IMG/VR virus record: IMGVR_UViG_3300033571_014373
Location: 1-42,104 of that record
Reading direction: 5' to 3' (one strand)
DNA from: a virus
Length of the DNA: 42,104 nt
Both the position numbers and the translations under genes were made by a program. This document shows positions 1 to 7,824 of this stretch, in pieces. Every line of letters begins with the position of its first letter. Positions within the stretch are counted from its first letter, which is position 1. Below the pieces are notes generated by a model. That model made no database searches. It worked only from the letters and a program-made list of their open reading frames with translations, and was not told the DNA's origin.

Positions 1-207
1 CAAACCAGCGTTCATGGTAGTAATATTGATTGTGTTTCGATTGTGGTTCCAATCGCCGCAGAAAATAGCGGTATCACAATTTTCTTTTTTAGCAGTTTCT
101 ATAAACCAGTCTACAAATTCTTCACAATCATCATTGTGAATTTTTGAGTTTGATTTTAAGCCAAAGTGAATGTCAGTAAATGCTGCTATCTTTTTAAAGA
201 GTCCCAT
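1..207 (-). CDS. 47: gp47-like recombination nuclease subunit (partial, N-terminal 69 aa)
   Basis: This reading frame starts at 207 and runs off the left edge of the window. The visible protein begins MGLFKKIAAFTDIHFGLKSN and continues to a GDWNHNR segment near residues 52-58. DIH and GDxxH-type motifs are the first metal-binding motifs of calcineurin-like phosphoesterases (SbcD/Mre11 family). In T4, gp47 pairs with the ATPase gp46 in the nuclease that processes DNA ends for recombination-dependent replication. The third motif (GNHD/GH) would lie outside the window. It follows gp55 on the same strand after about 31 bases, so the two are probably co-transcribed. The family call is firm; the exact partner gene is not visible. 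Confidence 0.85.
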   Translation of the reverse strand, partial: MGLFKKIAAFTDIHFGLKSNSKIHNDDCEEFVDWFIETAKKENCDTAIFCGDWNHNRNTINITTMNAGL

Positions 208-238
208 AACTTAATTGTAAGGCCTTTGTATATAATGA

Positions 239-1066
239 TCAATCTTTCTTTTCTTTATGACGCTCAACTGCCTGCTGCCATTCGTGATTGCTTTGGCGTG
301 TATAGCTAGGATTAAAATTATTCATCTCGAGAATATCGTCTCTGATGTTCTGATTCTTCTTTTCAATATTAATAACTCTAACAAAACTATTTGTAACAGC
401 GGCAGTATAGTAAGCAAAAGGATTATTAGATTTACTTTCGTCAAACTGTAGTCCTATTTGTGTGAGCTGTAATATTGCTTGACCACGCATTTCGTCGTTG
501 TAAGTATATCCTCTAACATTACTTCTTGTAGCGTATCTTTCACAGAGTTTCATAAACATTTTTGCTAATTTATTAGTAAATTGACCATGTTCTTTAGAGA
601 AATAACCATTCTCCATACCTCCGACCCAATGACTCTTTCCTACACAAATTAAATTACCGTTATCATCAAATTTCCAATGTTGAAACGGTGGAAAATTAAT
701 TTTTTCATGTGCATCTGCTCTAGTTTTAGTTTTCTTTTTTCTTCCAGGGGCAAGGGGAATATGATCAAAAGTCATAATACGAAAAACTACATCTGTTTTA
801 TCTATTTTTCTATAATCTATTTCGCATTCGCTTAATTTTACTTTTTTATCACCTAATAACTTGCGTTTCTCAAACTCTTTAGCAGTCATTTTTTTAGCTT
901 TATTTTTCTTAGCTTCTGCTATTGTGCGTATGTTTATCTTTTCTAAAGTAGGTAAAATTAAGTCATATTCACTGTAATTGCTATCTATATAACTACAATA
1001 TGTTGCTTTACTTTTATGTATTTCTTCTAATAAATCTTTATTATTTAGGTAATTTACTTTGGCCAT
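239..1066 (-). CDS. 55: late-transcription sigma factor, gp55-like
   Basis: This encodes a 275-aa protein if translation starts at MAKVNYL (1066), which has a GGAG about 7 bases upstream. An in-frame ATG at 1099 would add 11 residues but has no such site, so I prefer 1066. The C-terminal half carries the sigma region 2-like segment: YTYNDEMRGQ, then NPFAYYTAAVTNSFVRV, then KKNQNIRDD. This matches gp55 of marine T4-like phages, which directs host RNA polymerase to late promoters together with the sliding clamp and gp33. T4 gp55 is about 185 aa; the extra length here is a lysine-rich N-terminal half with a GRKKKTKTRADAHEK segment. It is divergent from the structural genes that it probably activates. 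Confidence 0.85.
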   Translation of the reverse strand: MAKVNYLNNKDLLEEIHKSKATYCSYIDSNYSEYDLILPTLEKINIRTIAEAKKNKAKKMTAKEFEKRKLLGDKKVKLSECEIDYRKIDKTDVVFRIMTFDHIPLAPGRKKKTKTRADAHEKINFPPFQHWKFDDNGNLICVGKSHWVGGMENGYFSKEHGQFTNKLAKMFMKLCERYATRSNVRGYTYNDEMRGQAILQLTQIGLQFDESKSNNPFAYYTAAVTNSFVRVINIEKKNQNIRDDILEMNNFNPSYTRQSNHEWQQAVERHKEKKD

Positions 1067-1133
1067 CAGACATCTCCAACCATAGTATAATATAAGCACT
1101 TAATTATTGCAATAAATATCTAAGGAGAATAAT
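1067..1133. promoter_or_regulatory. divergent control region between gp55 and the late baseplate genes
   Basis: This is a 67-base AT-rich spacer between divergently oriented genes. On the plus strand AATAAATA (1111-1118) is one base away from the T4 late consensus TATAAATA, and AAGGAG (1122-1127) is a strong ribosome site 6 bases before the ATG at 1134. On the minus strand TTGCAA (1112-1107) and TATACT (1089-1084) are 17 bases apart, a sigma70-like arrangement reading towards gp55. Both predicted start points fall close to the respective ribosome site, which makes either promoter uncertain. Transcription of the plus strand could instead start upstream. Confidence 0.4.
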
Positions 1134-1991
1134 ATGCCTGATATTTATGGTAACCAGTCTAATGCACAAGTTTTATCGCAGGGCGGAATAGGTGAGACTA
1201 ATAGTCTAGGTAATACGTATGGAGATCTTATAGGAGATTCTTTATATGGATTATCGGGTCCAACTAGGGTTTACGGATCTGATCCAAATCTGTTAGCTAG
1301 TACGATAAGATCTGCTGGAATTCCCGACGGAGCAGAAGCAAATTATGATATAATTACAGTAGCAGCACAATTTAGTGAACCTGCACCGAGCAAAGATTGG
1401 AGAGTTCGAATATCATGTCCATTAGTTACAGATTCTAGTCAGTTAATGGCTCCATTAACAAATACTAATGGAATGATATTTCCTTATCTCCCTCAAATTA
1501 CTATGAGTCATACTGCAAATTATCAACAAATGGATATAGCACATATAAATTATCCATTTTTTGCTTATAAAAATAGTCAAGTAGATGAGATACAAATAAC
1601 AGGAAAATTTACAGTACAGGATAGAGTAGAAGCAGATTATTGGTTAGCAGCAGTTCATTTTTTAAGAACTGTTACAAAAATGTTTTTTGGAACTGGACAA
1701 AATTTAGGTAATCCACCTCCCATATGTACACTTAATGGTTATGGTGATTTTGTTTATAAAGATGTTTCTTGTTTTATTAAAAATTTTACAGTAACTATGC
1801 CTAATGATGTTGATTATATACAAGCCGGCGATGGGGGAAGTGGAAGTGTAGTAACATATGTTCCAGTTTCGTCTGATATTTCTGTTACAGTACAGCCTGT
1901 TTATAGTAGAGAAAAAATTAAAAGTTTTGACTTAACAGCGTTTGCTAATGGTCAATTAGTATTAGGTAACGATGGCAAAGGATTTGTATAA
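1134..1991 (+). CDS. baseplate tail-tube initiator/cap protein (gp48/gp54 family)
   Basis: This is a 285-aa protein with a strong AAGGAG site before its ATG. The N-terminal ~60 residues are Gly/Ser/Asn-rich. The core has an ITMSHTANY stretch, then FFAYKNSQVDEIQITGKFT, EADYWLAAVHFLRTVTKMFF and a PPICTLNGYGDFVYKD segment, followed by TMPNDVDYI. This pattern is seen in marine T4-like proteins annotated as baseplate tube cap or initiator, which sit on the hub and nucleate tail-tube polymerisation. I cannot decide between gp48 and gp54 from sequence; the ~EA.YW.A..F.R..TKMFFG segment leans to gp48. The stop codon shares one base with the start of gp53 (TAATG), suggesting coupled translation. Confidence 0.7.
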   Translation: MPDIYGNQSNAQVLSQGGIGETNSLGNTYGDLIGDSLYGLSGPTRVYGSDPNLLASTIRSAGIPDGAEANYDIITVAAQFSEPAPSKDWRVRISCPLVTDSSQLMAPLTNTNGMIFPYLPQITMSHTANYQQMDIAHINYPFFAYKNSQVDEIQITGKFTVQDRVEADYWLAAVHFLRTVTKMFFGTGQNLGNPPPICTLNGYGDFVYKDVSCFIKNFTVTMPNDVDYIQAGDGGSGSVVTYVPVSSDISVTVQPVYSREKIKSFDLTAFANGQLVLGNDGKGFV

Positions 1992-2293
1992 TGGCTGCGG
2001 ATTATAATGTTACAAGCCCCTGGTTCGAAACTCCTATTAGACAAAATTATTTAGACATATGGGTACCTAGACCTGTTCCTGCACAATTAGATGATTATGA
2101 TTATCAAATTAGAGCTCAATATAATTATAGACCAGATCTATTAGCCTATGATTTATATGGAACATCCAAATTGTGGTGGGTGTTTATGCAAAGAAATATA
2201 GATATAATTTATGATCCCGTATATGATTTTAGGGCAGGAATAATTATTAAACTTCCTAAAAAAAGTCAATTATTTAAAAATTTAGGAATGTAA
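1991..2293 (+). CDS. 53: baseplate wedge subunit gp53
   Basis: This is a short 100-aa protein. Its core DLLAYDLYGTSKLWWVFMQR followed by DP..DFRAGIIIKLP is the hallmark of gp53-type wedge proteins: a region resembling the LysM-like YG....W.....N.I.DP....G..I.IP pattern. T4 gp53 is about 196 aa, so this copy is a compact version, as in other marine relatives. In T4, gp53 joins the wedge to the central hub and completes baseplate assembly. The start overlaps the preceding stop by one base, and the next gene starts 4 bases after its stop without a clear ribosome site of its own, so the three are likely translated in series. Confidence 0.85.
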   Translation: MAADYNVTSPWFETPIRQNYLDIWVPRPVPAQLDDYDYQIRAQYNYRPDLLAYDLYGTSKLWWVFMQRNIDIIYDPVYDFRAGIIIKLPKKSQLFKNLGM

Positions 2294-2297
2294 CGAT

Positions 2298-4439
2298 ATG
2301 CCATATACTACAGGTGGAAGTTTATTAACAACAGAGGGACAAGGAACAAATGTTTTAGATAAATTTCAAACATTTAATTGTCTTTTTACATTAGCTGCAT
2401 TAACACAGAATCAAGTTAACGGACACAGTATTAATAGATCAGCAATACAAAATATTATTTGTAGATCTCAAAGTATAGGGCCTAGCGGCGGCGTAGGTAC
2501 ATCGTTTGGAAAATATGATTATTTTATTGACGATGTATTAATATCGGCAATTCCTGCATTAACTAAAAAAACAGGAAATTCTTTTGCTACTAAAGTTACA
2601 TTTAAGGTTTATGAACCTTATAGCATGGGATTGTTTATGTTAACAATGCAACAGGCAGCAAAAGAAGCAGGGTATGGACAAAGTTTTAAAGAAGCTCCTT
2701 ATCTTCTTATGATTGAATTTGTTGGTTATGTTGACGGACAACCAGGGAGTCCTGAACCAGGAACAGAGCTAGTAAGATACATACCTATTAAGATAATAGA
2801 TATTAAATTTAATGTAGGTATTACAGGATCAACTTATCTCGTAACAGCTATACCTTATAACGAACATGCATTTAGAGAACAAACTGTAAGAACTGTTTCT
2901 GACATAAAAATAGCAGGTGAAACAGTTGCACAATTATTATTAAAAGGTGTAGGTGAAGGTAGCGAACAACGACCAGAAACAAGTTTATTAGGAGCTCTAC
3001 AAGAAAGAAAAGATATAGAACGTAAAGCAGGCCGATTGAATAATGACGATGAATATTACATTCATTTTCCAACAGATTATCAAGATGTACCTGGAACAGA
3101 AAACGAAATATCTGATGCAAAAGTTTATACTGATTTTTCTAATGCGGGAACACAAATATTTCCAGAGTTACAGGAAATATTTGATAGCAACAAACACATT
3201 TATAAAAGTCCTAAATTTAAACTAGAAAAAAATAGAGTTTGGCATTTTGTTCAAGAATGTACCATTCCTGAAATCATTACAGAAGTTATCTTAAGAAGTG
3301 AATATATTCAAAATCAGGTTTTAACAGAATTAAATCAACAGGGACAACAAACCTTTAAATCATTTAAGGTTGACTCTAATGGAATGATTAAATGGTTTAG
3401 AATAGAAACTCATGTTAGAGATAAAGATTTTAATGCACAATTAGGAAGACAACAAAGAGAATATCATTATCGAGTATTAGTCTATAAAGTACATGTTCAC
3501 AGATTTTTACCTCCGGGAGAAACATCTCCAGGATTGCAGACACTAAAAAATTCTGTAGCTAGAGTATATGATTATATCTATACAGGGAAGAATACAGAAA
3601 TTTTAGATTTTCAAATTAATTTTGATTTAGCATTTTTTACACCAGTTCCTTTTGATGCTAGTGAGAATGTTGGACAAAATAATCCATCACAAGCAGGAAT
3701 AGATGCCGGCGGTGTTCCTCTATTTTATAAATTTACACAAGGACAAGGAATTGGTAATTTAGCAGAACTGACTACAGCAAATGTTCAAGCAGCACAAAGA
3801 CAATATCATTCAAAAGGAATGGGCGGGTCTGGAAATGATAATGAAAAGACATCACAAATAAGAACTATGCAAGCCTTATTAACAAATAAAGGTGATATGG
3901 TAAATCTAAATATGGATATTATGGGAGACCCTTATTATATTCCTAGTACAGGTATGGGTAATCTAATTGTGCCATCTAGCGGATTTGGAATAACAAACGA
4001 GGGCTCAATGAATTATCAAAGTAATGAGCTTTATATTCAAATTAATTTTAGAACTCCAATTGATTTAGATCCTGAAACTGGTCTTTATAAATTTGAAAAA
4101 GGAATCGATATATGGAGTGGATTGTATCAAGTTACAGGTATTGAATCAAAATTTAACGGTGGAAAATTTACACAAACTCTTACAGGGTTTCGTTTAAGAG
4201 CTCAACTTGGCGGCAAAGATGGCCAACAAGGTGTATTCCTTGAACCCCGCAAAAATTCACAAGAGAACCAAGGTGGAACACCGGGTGGTGGACAATATGG
4301 AGCAGGAGTTCTTAATCCTGATACCGGAGGTAAGACTGGAGGAAGTGGCGGCGGAACCAGAGGATCTAGCGGCGGCGGTTCTAGCGGAGGTAGTGGTCGT
4401 GATAGTAGTGGAAGATATGGTGGCGGTAATAGAGGTTAA
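2298..4439 (+). CDS. baseplate hub-like structural protein, possible gp27 counterpart
   Basis: This 713-aa protein lies between gp53 and gp5. The N-terminal third contains FGKYDYFIDDVLISA and FATKVTFKVYEPYSMGLFM, followed by a beta-rich IPIKIIDIKFNVG stretch typical of tail hub proteins. The middle part includes VLVYKVHVHRFLPPG (about residue 393) and FDLAFFTPVPFD (about 441-452). Residues from about 640 are a low-complexity Gly/Ser-rich tail with GGG and SSGG repeats. No gp27 is otherwise visible in the window and the gene precedes gp5, whose T4 partner is gp27, so I infer a hub role. Direct similarity to gp27 cannot be claimed by eye. It belongs to a family of large virion proteins seen at this position in marine T4-like phages. 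Confidence 0.6.
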   Translation: MPYTTGGSLLTTEGQGTNVLDKFQTFNCLFTLAALTQNQVNGHSINRSAIQNIICRSQSIGPSGGVGTSFGKYDYFIDDVLISAIPALTKKTGNSFATKVTFKVYEPYSMGLFMLTMQQAAKEAGYGQSFKEAPYLLMIEFVGYVDGQPGSPEPGTELVRYIPIKIIDIKFNVGITGSTYLVTAIPYNEHAFREQTVRTVSDIKIAGETVAQLLLKGVGEGSEQRPETSLLGALQERKDIERKAGRLNNDDEYYIHFPTDYQDVPGTENEISDAKVYTDFSNAGTQIFPELQEIFDSNKHIYKSPKFKLEKNRVWHFVQECTIPEIITEVILRSEYIQNQVLTELNQQGQQTFKSFKVDSNGMIKWFRIETHVRDKDFNAQLGRQQREYHYRVLVYKVHVHRFLPPGETSPGLQTLKNSVARVYDYIYTGKNTEILDFQINFDLAFFTPVPFDASENVGQNNPSQAGIDAGGVPLFYKFTQGQGIGNLAELTTANVQAAQRQYHSKGMGGSGNDNEKTSQIRTMQALLTNKGDMVNLNMDIMGDPYYIPSTGMGNLIVPSSGFGITNEGSMNYQSNELYIQINFRTPIDLDPETGLYKFEKGIDIWSGLYQVTGIESKFNGGKFTQTLTGFRLRAQLGGKDGQQGVFLEPRKNSQENQGGTPGGGQYGAGVLNPDTGGKTGGSGGGTRGSSGGGSSGGSGRDSSGRYGGGNRG

Positions 4440-4460
4440 TTAGGTAAAGGAAACAGAAAT

Positions 4461-7316
4461 ATGTCGTCGGTTGATAAAAGAGCGGAAAATAGAATTAATG
4501 CTACACTTCTTCCTAATCCTGGTCCTTATCTTGCAAGGATTGTTAATAATGTTGATCCAATGAAACAGGGAGCATTAGAAGTAGAACTTTTGAGACCAAT
4601 AGGAAATCAAAAAGAAGTTGGTGGTCAATTATTTAATGTTAGGTATTTGAGTCCTTTTTACGGAGTAACACCGTTAGATTGCACTGGTACTGATCCTAAT
4701 GAGTTTAATGATACACAAAAAAGTTATGGTTTTTGGGCAGTACCACCTGATGTAGGTGTTACTGTTATGGTAATTTTTGTTGATAGTGATCCTGGACAAG
4801 GATTTTGGATAGGATGTGTACAAGATGCTTTAATGAATTATATGATTCCGGGCATTGCTTCCAGCTCTCACTTCCAAGATAAAGTTAGAGGAAATACTGA
4901 TATTGAATGGGAACAAGTAGAAGAAACTAAAAAAAGATATGGTGAGGAAATTGAATATCTTCCAGTCGGTGAGATTAATAGAAGAATTTTTAAAGAAGGA
5001 GGGAATAATGCATCTTCTCCAAACCCGGATGTAGAAGCAAATAAGAAACCAGTTCATCCTCTTGCAGAAAGACTTCTTATACAAGGATTAGAAAAAGATA
5101 TGGCAAGAGGTCATACTACTAGTTCTGCAAGAAGAGAAAGTCCAAGTAATGTATATGGGTGGAGTACACCCGGTCCTATTGATAAGAGAAAAGGTGCAAA
5201 ATTAGGAAAAATAGGTAAAGTTAACGATAAGATTGATAAGTTTGTAAGTCGTTTAGGTGGACATTGTATTATTATGGACGACGGCAATGATCGTTTTCTT
5301 AGAAAACAAAGACCGTGGGAAGGACCGCCCGAATATGCTGATATTGAGGCAGGGGAAGAAGGATTAGTTGATTTTCCGTTAGATGAACAAATTAGAATTA
5401 GAACCCGTAAAGGCGCTCAAATACTTTTACATAGTTCAGAAGATTTAATTTATATTACTAATTCTAGAGGAACGGCATGGATGGAATTTACGTCTGAAGG
5501 TAAAATTATCATGTATGCAGAAGCTGGTATCGAACAAGCATCTGGAAGTGATATATCATTAACTTCTCGTAGAGATATGCATTTTGATATAGGACGTGAT
5601 CACAATAAAAAGGTAGCTTCTAATAGCACAGAAAAAGTAGGAGCAACGAAAACAGCGCATGTTCAAGGTTCTTACTTCCAAATGGCAGAAGCTGATATGA
5701 GTCATAATGCTGGTAATAATTATTATATGCAAGCAGCGTATAGTGCAGAATCTAGAGCACAGAGTGTTAATATGACCGGAACTAATTTTCAATGGGCAGT
5801 TGGTGGTAATTTATTGATCGATTGTACCGGAAAAAACTTTGAAGTTTTAGCAGCAAACATTGCCTTAACAGGTACAAATGATATGCATTTAAAAGCAACT
5901 ACAGATTTACGATTAACTGGGGCACATCTAGATCTTGCTGCAAGTGACGGTTACATACAAGCATCAGCATCTGCAGGCGTATTTCTTAAGTCTGGATCAT
6001 CTATAGTGTTAGAATCGGGAGGAGATACATCCGTTAATTCTGGTGCAGCAACTAGGTTAACATCAAAAGCAGCTACAAGTATAACTGGAACGGCTGGAAT
6101 TAAAATGCAAGGAGAAAGCGGAAGAATTTCTATTGCAGGTAAAATTTTCCAAAAAGCAGGAGAAATACATCTTAATGGTGATGATCCTCCAGCACCTGAT
6201 GCTGCTGAAAAAGATATTGATAATGCGAAAGAAGCTATTCCTGCTTCTCCTGCAGGCGCAGCAGCAAGTCCAGCGTCAGCGGGCGGCGGCCAAGAATTTC
6301 CGATAGATCTTGCAAACTATGTATATCCTAGTGATGCAGGTGGAACATTATCACCGACAGCACCAAATAGACAACCCTATGCATGGTCGGAGAACATGAA
6401 TCCTAAAGTAGCTCATCCAGGAAATGCAGATGCTAGAAATAAATCTATAGAATATCCTTCAGGAAAGAAATATAACTTCGGAAGAATGGATGATTTTGAT
6501 AATGTTTCTTATGAAGATGGAGGTAGCTCTGATGGTACAATTAATGTTGCTTACAAATTTGGAGCAGGACATCTTCCGAATGTAGGAAAATCTTATACAT
6601 CAGTGCCGTTACATAGGGATTACCTTTCCAAACAGCCGTTAAATTGGACTAAAGATAAAGAATTTTTAAACAAAGTAGGACAAGTTGCTGGAAGTTTAGG
6701 AGTTGAAAAAGAAGATTTATTAGCTGTATTTGCTATAGAATCAACTAAAACTATGAATCCTAGTATACGAAGCCCCGGAGGAACTCGTGTAGGTTTAATT
6801 CAGATGGGAGAAAAAGAAGCAAAGTCTGTAGGAACTACAACGGCAAAATTAAGAAATATGAGCAGAGCTGAACAAATGGATTATGTTCAAAAGTATTTTC
6901 AATCTAGATCAAAAGGTAGTATTGACGGAGTTGGCGGCCTGTATCTACTAGTTGCTGCTCCTGCTAAAGCTAATACTCGAGGTGACCAAGAGATTTACAA
7001 AAAAGGTACAAAAGCCTGGCATCAAAATCCGTTATGGAGAGAAAATGGACCAAACGGTAAAATTACTAAAAAAAGCATAACAAAAGCAGTTGAAAAAGTA
7101 AAAGAATGGGTAAAAGCACAACTAGGTTCTGGATCAAATAATTCAGCTCAACAATCGGGTCAAGGTCCGAGACCTGCACAAACAGCACCTACAAATAGAT
7201 CACCTTCGGTGCCTTCTCCGTCACCAACTCCTGGAATAAAATCTTATAATCCTTCGGCTAGTGGAACAAATGTTCCGTTTATTCGAAGAGATGGCAGCGG
7301 CGGACAAAATATTTAA
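4461..7316 (+). CDS. 5: gp5-like baseplate hub/puncturing protein with C-terminal transglycosylase
   Basis: This 951-aa protein has a purine-rich AAAGGAAA site before its ATG. Residues about 15-130 form an OB-fold-like region (PGPYLARIVNNVDP to GFWIGCVQD). Residues about 265-355 hold the VgrG/gp5-type segment GGHCIIMDDGNDR, then RTRKGAQILLHSSEDLIYI. Residues about 356-570 are short beta-helix-type repeats rich in G, S, A and T. Residues about 730-875 look like a soluble lytic transglycosylase: AVFAIES with E760 as the likely catalytic acid, then VGLIQMG and KAWHQNP. A Pro/Ser-rich tail ends the protein. T4 gp5 instead carries a T4-lysozyme domain between OB and helix. The role is membrane puncture and local peptidoglycan cleavage. 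Confidence 0.85.
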   Translation: MSSVDKRAENRINATLLPNPGPYLARIVNNVDPMKQGALEVELLRPIGNQKEVGGQLFNVRYLSPFYGVTPLDCTGTDPNEFNDTQKSYGFWAVPPDVGVTVMVIFVDSDPGQGFWIGCVQDALMNYMIPGIASSSHFQDKVRGNTDIEWEQVEETKKRYGEEIEYLPVGEINRRIFKEGGNNASSPNPDVEANKKPVHPLAERLLIQGLEKDMARGHTTSSARRESPSNVYGWSTPGPIDKRKGAKLGKIGKVNDKIDKFVSRLGGHCIIMDDGNDRFLRKQRPWEGPPEYADIEAGEEGLVDFPLDEQIRIRTRKGAQILLHSSEDLIYITNSRGTAWMEFTSEGKIIMYAEAGIEQASGSDISLTSRRDMHFDIGRDHNKKVASNSTEKVGATKTAHVQGSYFQMAEADMSHNAGNNYYMQAAYSAESRAQSVNMTGTNFQWAVGGNLLIDCTGKNFEVLAANIALTGTNDMHLKATTDLRLTGAHLDLAASDGYIQASASAGVFLKSGSSIVLESGGDTSVNSGAATRLTSKAATSITGTAGIKMQGESGRISIAGKIFQKAGEIHLNGDDPPAPDAAEKDIDNAKEAIPASPAGAAASPASAGGGQEFPIDLANYVYPSDAGGTLSPTAPNRQPYAWSENMNPKVAHPGNADARNKSIEYPSGKKYNFGRMDDFDNVSYEDGGSSDGTINVAYKFGAGHLPNVGKSYTSVPLHRDYLSKQPLNWTKDKEFLNKVGQVAGSLGVEKEDLLAVFAIESTKTMNPSIRSPGGTRVGLIQMGEKEAKSVGTTTAKLRNMSRAEQMDYVQKYFQSRSKGSIDGVGGLYLLVAAPAKANTRGDQEIYKKGTKAWHQNPLWRENGPNGKITKKSITKAVEKVKEWVKAQLGSGSNNSAQQSGQGPRPAQTAPTNRSPSVPSPSPTPGIKSYNPSASGTNVPFIRRDGSGGQNI

Positions 7317-7333
7317 AAAGGATAATTATTAGT

Positions 7334-7774
7334 ATGGCAACAGTCGGATATGAAAATACTAGAATAGGTTCTACAAAAACTGAAGGACAACGTAAAGCAT
7401 TAACCTCTAGAACATATAGAGGATTTAGTACAATTGAGTCCGATGTTCGCAATTCTGTATTGTATGATCTTGCATTAATTAAACAAGACCTTATTAATCA
7501 TTTTCATATTCGTAAAGGCGAAAAATTAGAGAATCCAGATTTTGGAACAATTATTTGGGAATTACTTTATGAGCCATTAACCGATCAATTAAAAACATTA
7601 TTAGTAAATGATGTTACACAGATTGTTAATTCTGACCCTAGAACAAAAGTTATAAAGACAATTGTTTCTCAAAAAGATAATGCTATTCAGATAGAAGTAA
7701 CTCTTAATTATTTGCCCTATAATATACAAGAAACTATGCAATTTCGATTTGATCAGAAAAACGGCATAAAGTAA
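7334..7774 (+). CDS. 25: baseplate wedge subunit gp25
   Basis: This 146-aa protein has an AAAAAGGA site upstream. It carries the gp25/GPW family signature: SVLYDLALIKQDLINHFHIR, then GEKLENPDFGT.IWELLYEPL and a DPR motif near residue 101. Length and layout match T4 gp25 (132 aa) and its homologues in type VI secretion (TssE) and contractile tails. gp25 links the wedge (gp6 dimer) to the sheath and starts sheath polymerisation. It lies directly before gp6, its structural partner, separated by a 50-base spacer that holds an inverted repeat and a late-promoter-like element. Confidence 0.9.
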   Translation: MATVGYENTRIGSTKTEGQRKALTSRTYRGFSTIESDVRNSVLYDLALIKQDLINHFHIRKGEKLENPDFGTIIWELLYEPLTDQLKTLLVNDVTQIVNSDPRTKVIKTIVSQKDNAIQIEVTLNYLPYNIQETMQFRFDQKNGIK

Positions 7775-7819
7775 ACTACCCACTTTATTTTTATAATAAA
7801 TAAAGAAAACAAGGTAGTT
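7774..7819 (+). promoter_or_regulatory. nested inverted repeat with late-promoter-like element before gp6
   Basis: The spacer contains two nested perfect inverted repeats: AACTACC (7774-7780) with GGTAGTT (7813-7819), and CTTTATTT (7783-7790) with AAATAAAG (7798-7805). AATAAATA at 7795-7802 is one base from the T4 late promoter consensus and lies on the inner arm. A start of transcription is expected near 7808, upstream of the AAGG ribosome site at 7811-7814 and the ATG at 7825. In read-through RNA from gp25 the outer arm would cover part of the ribosome site, while RNA started at the local promoter would lack the left arms. The structures are seen; the regulatory effect is inferred. Confidence 0.5.
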
Positions 7820-7824
7820 AATTC

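Noticed and set aside
1084-1095. Plus-strand TATAATATAAG as a sigma70 promoter for the first baseplate gene
   Set aside because: There is no -35-like hexamer at 16-18 bases upstream and no extended -10 TG. In such AT-rich spacers a TATAAT match is expected by chance.
4207-4443. 78-codon plus-strand open frame over the 3' end of the hub-like gene
   Set aside because: It lies inside the Gly/Ser-rich coding tail in another frame. Its composition (runs of Val, Ala, Glu) is what a shifted reading of GGN/AGN codons gives, and no ribosome site is seen.
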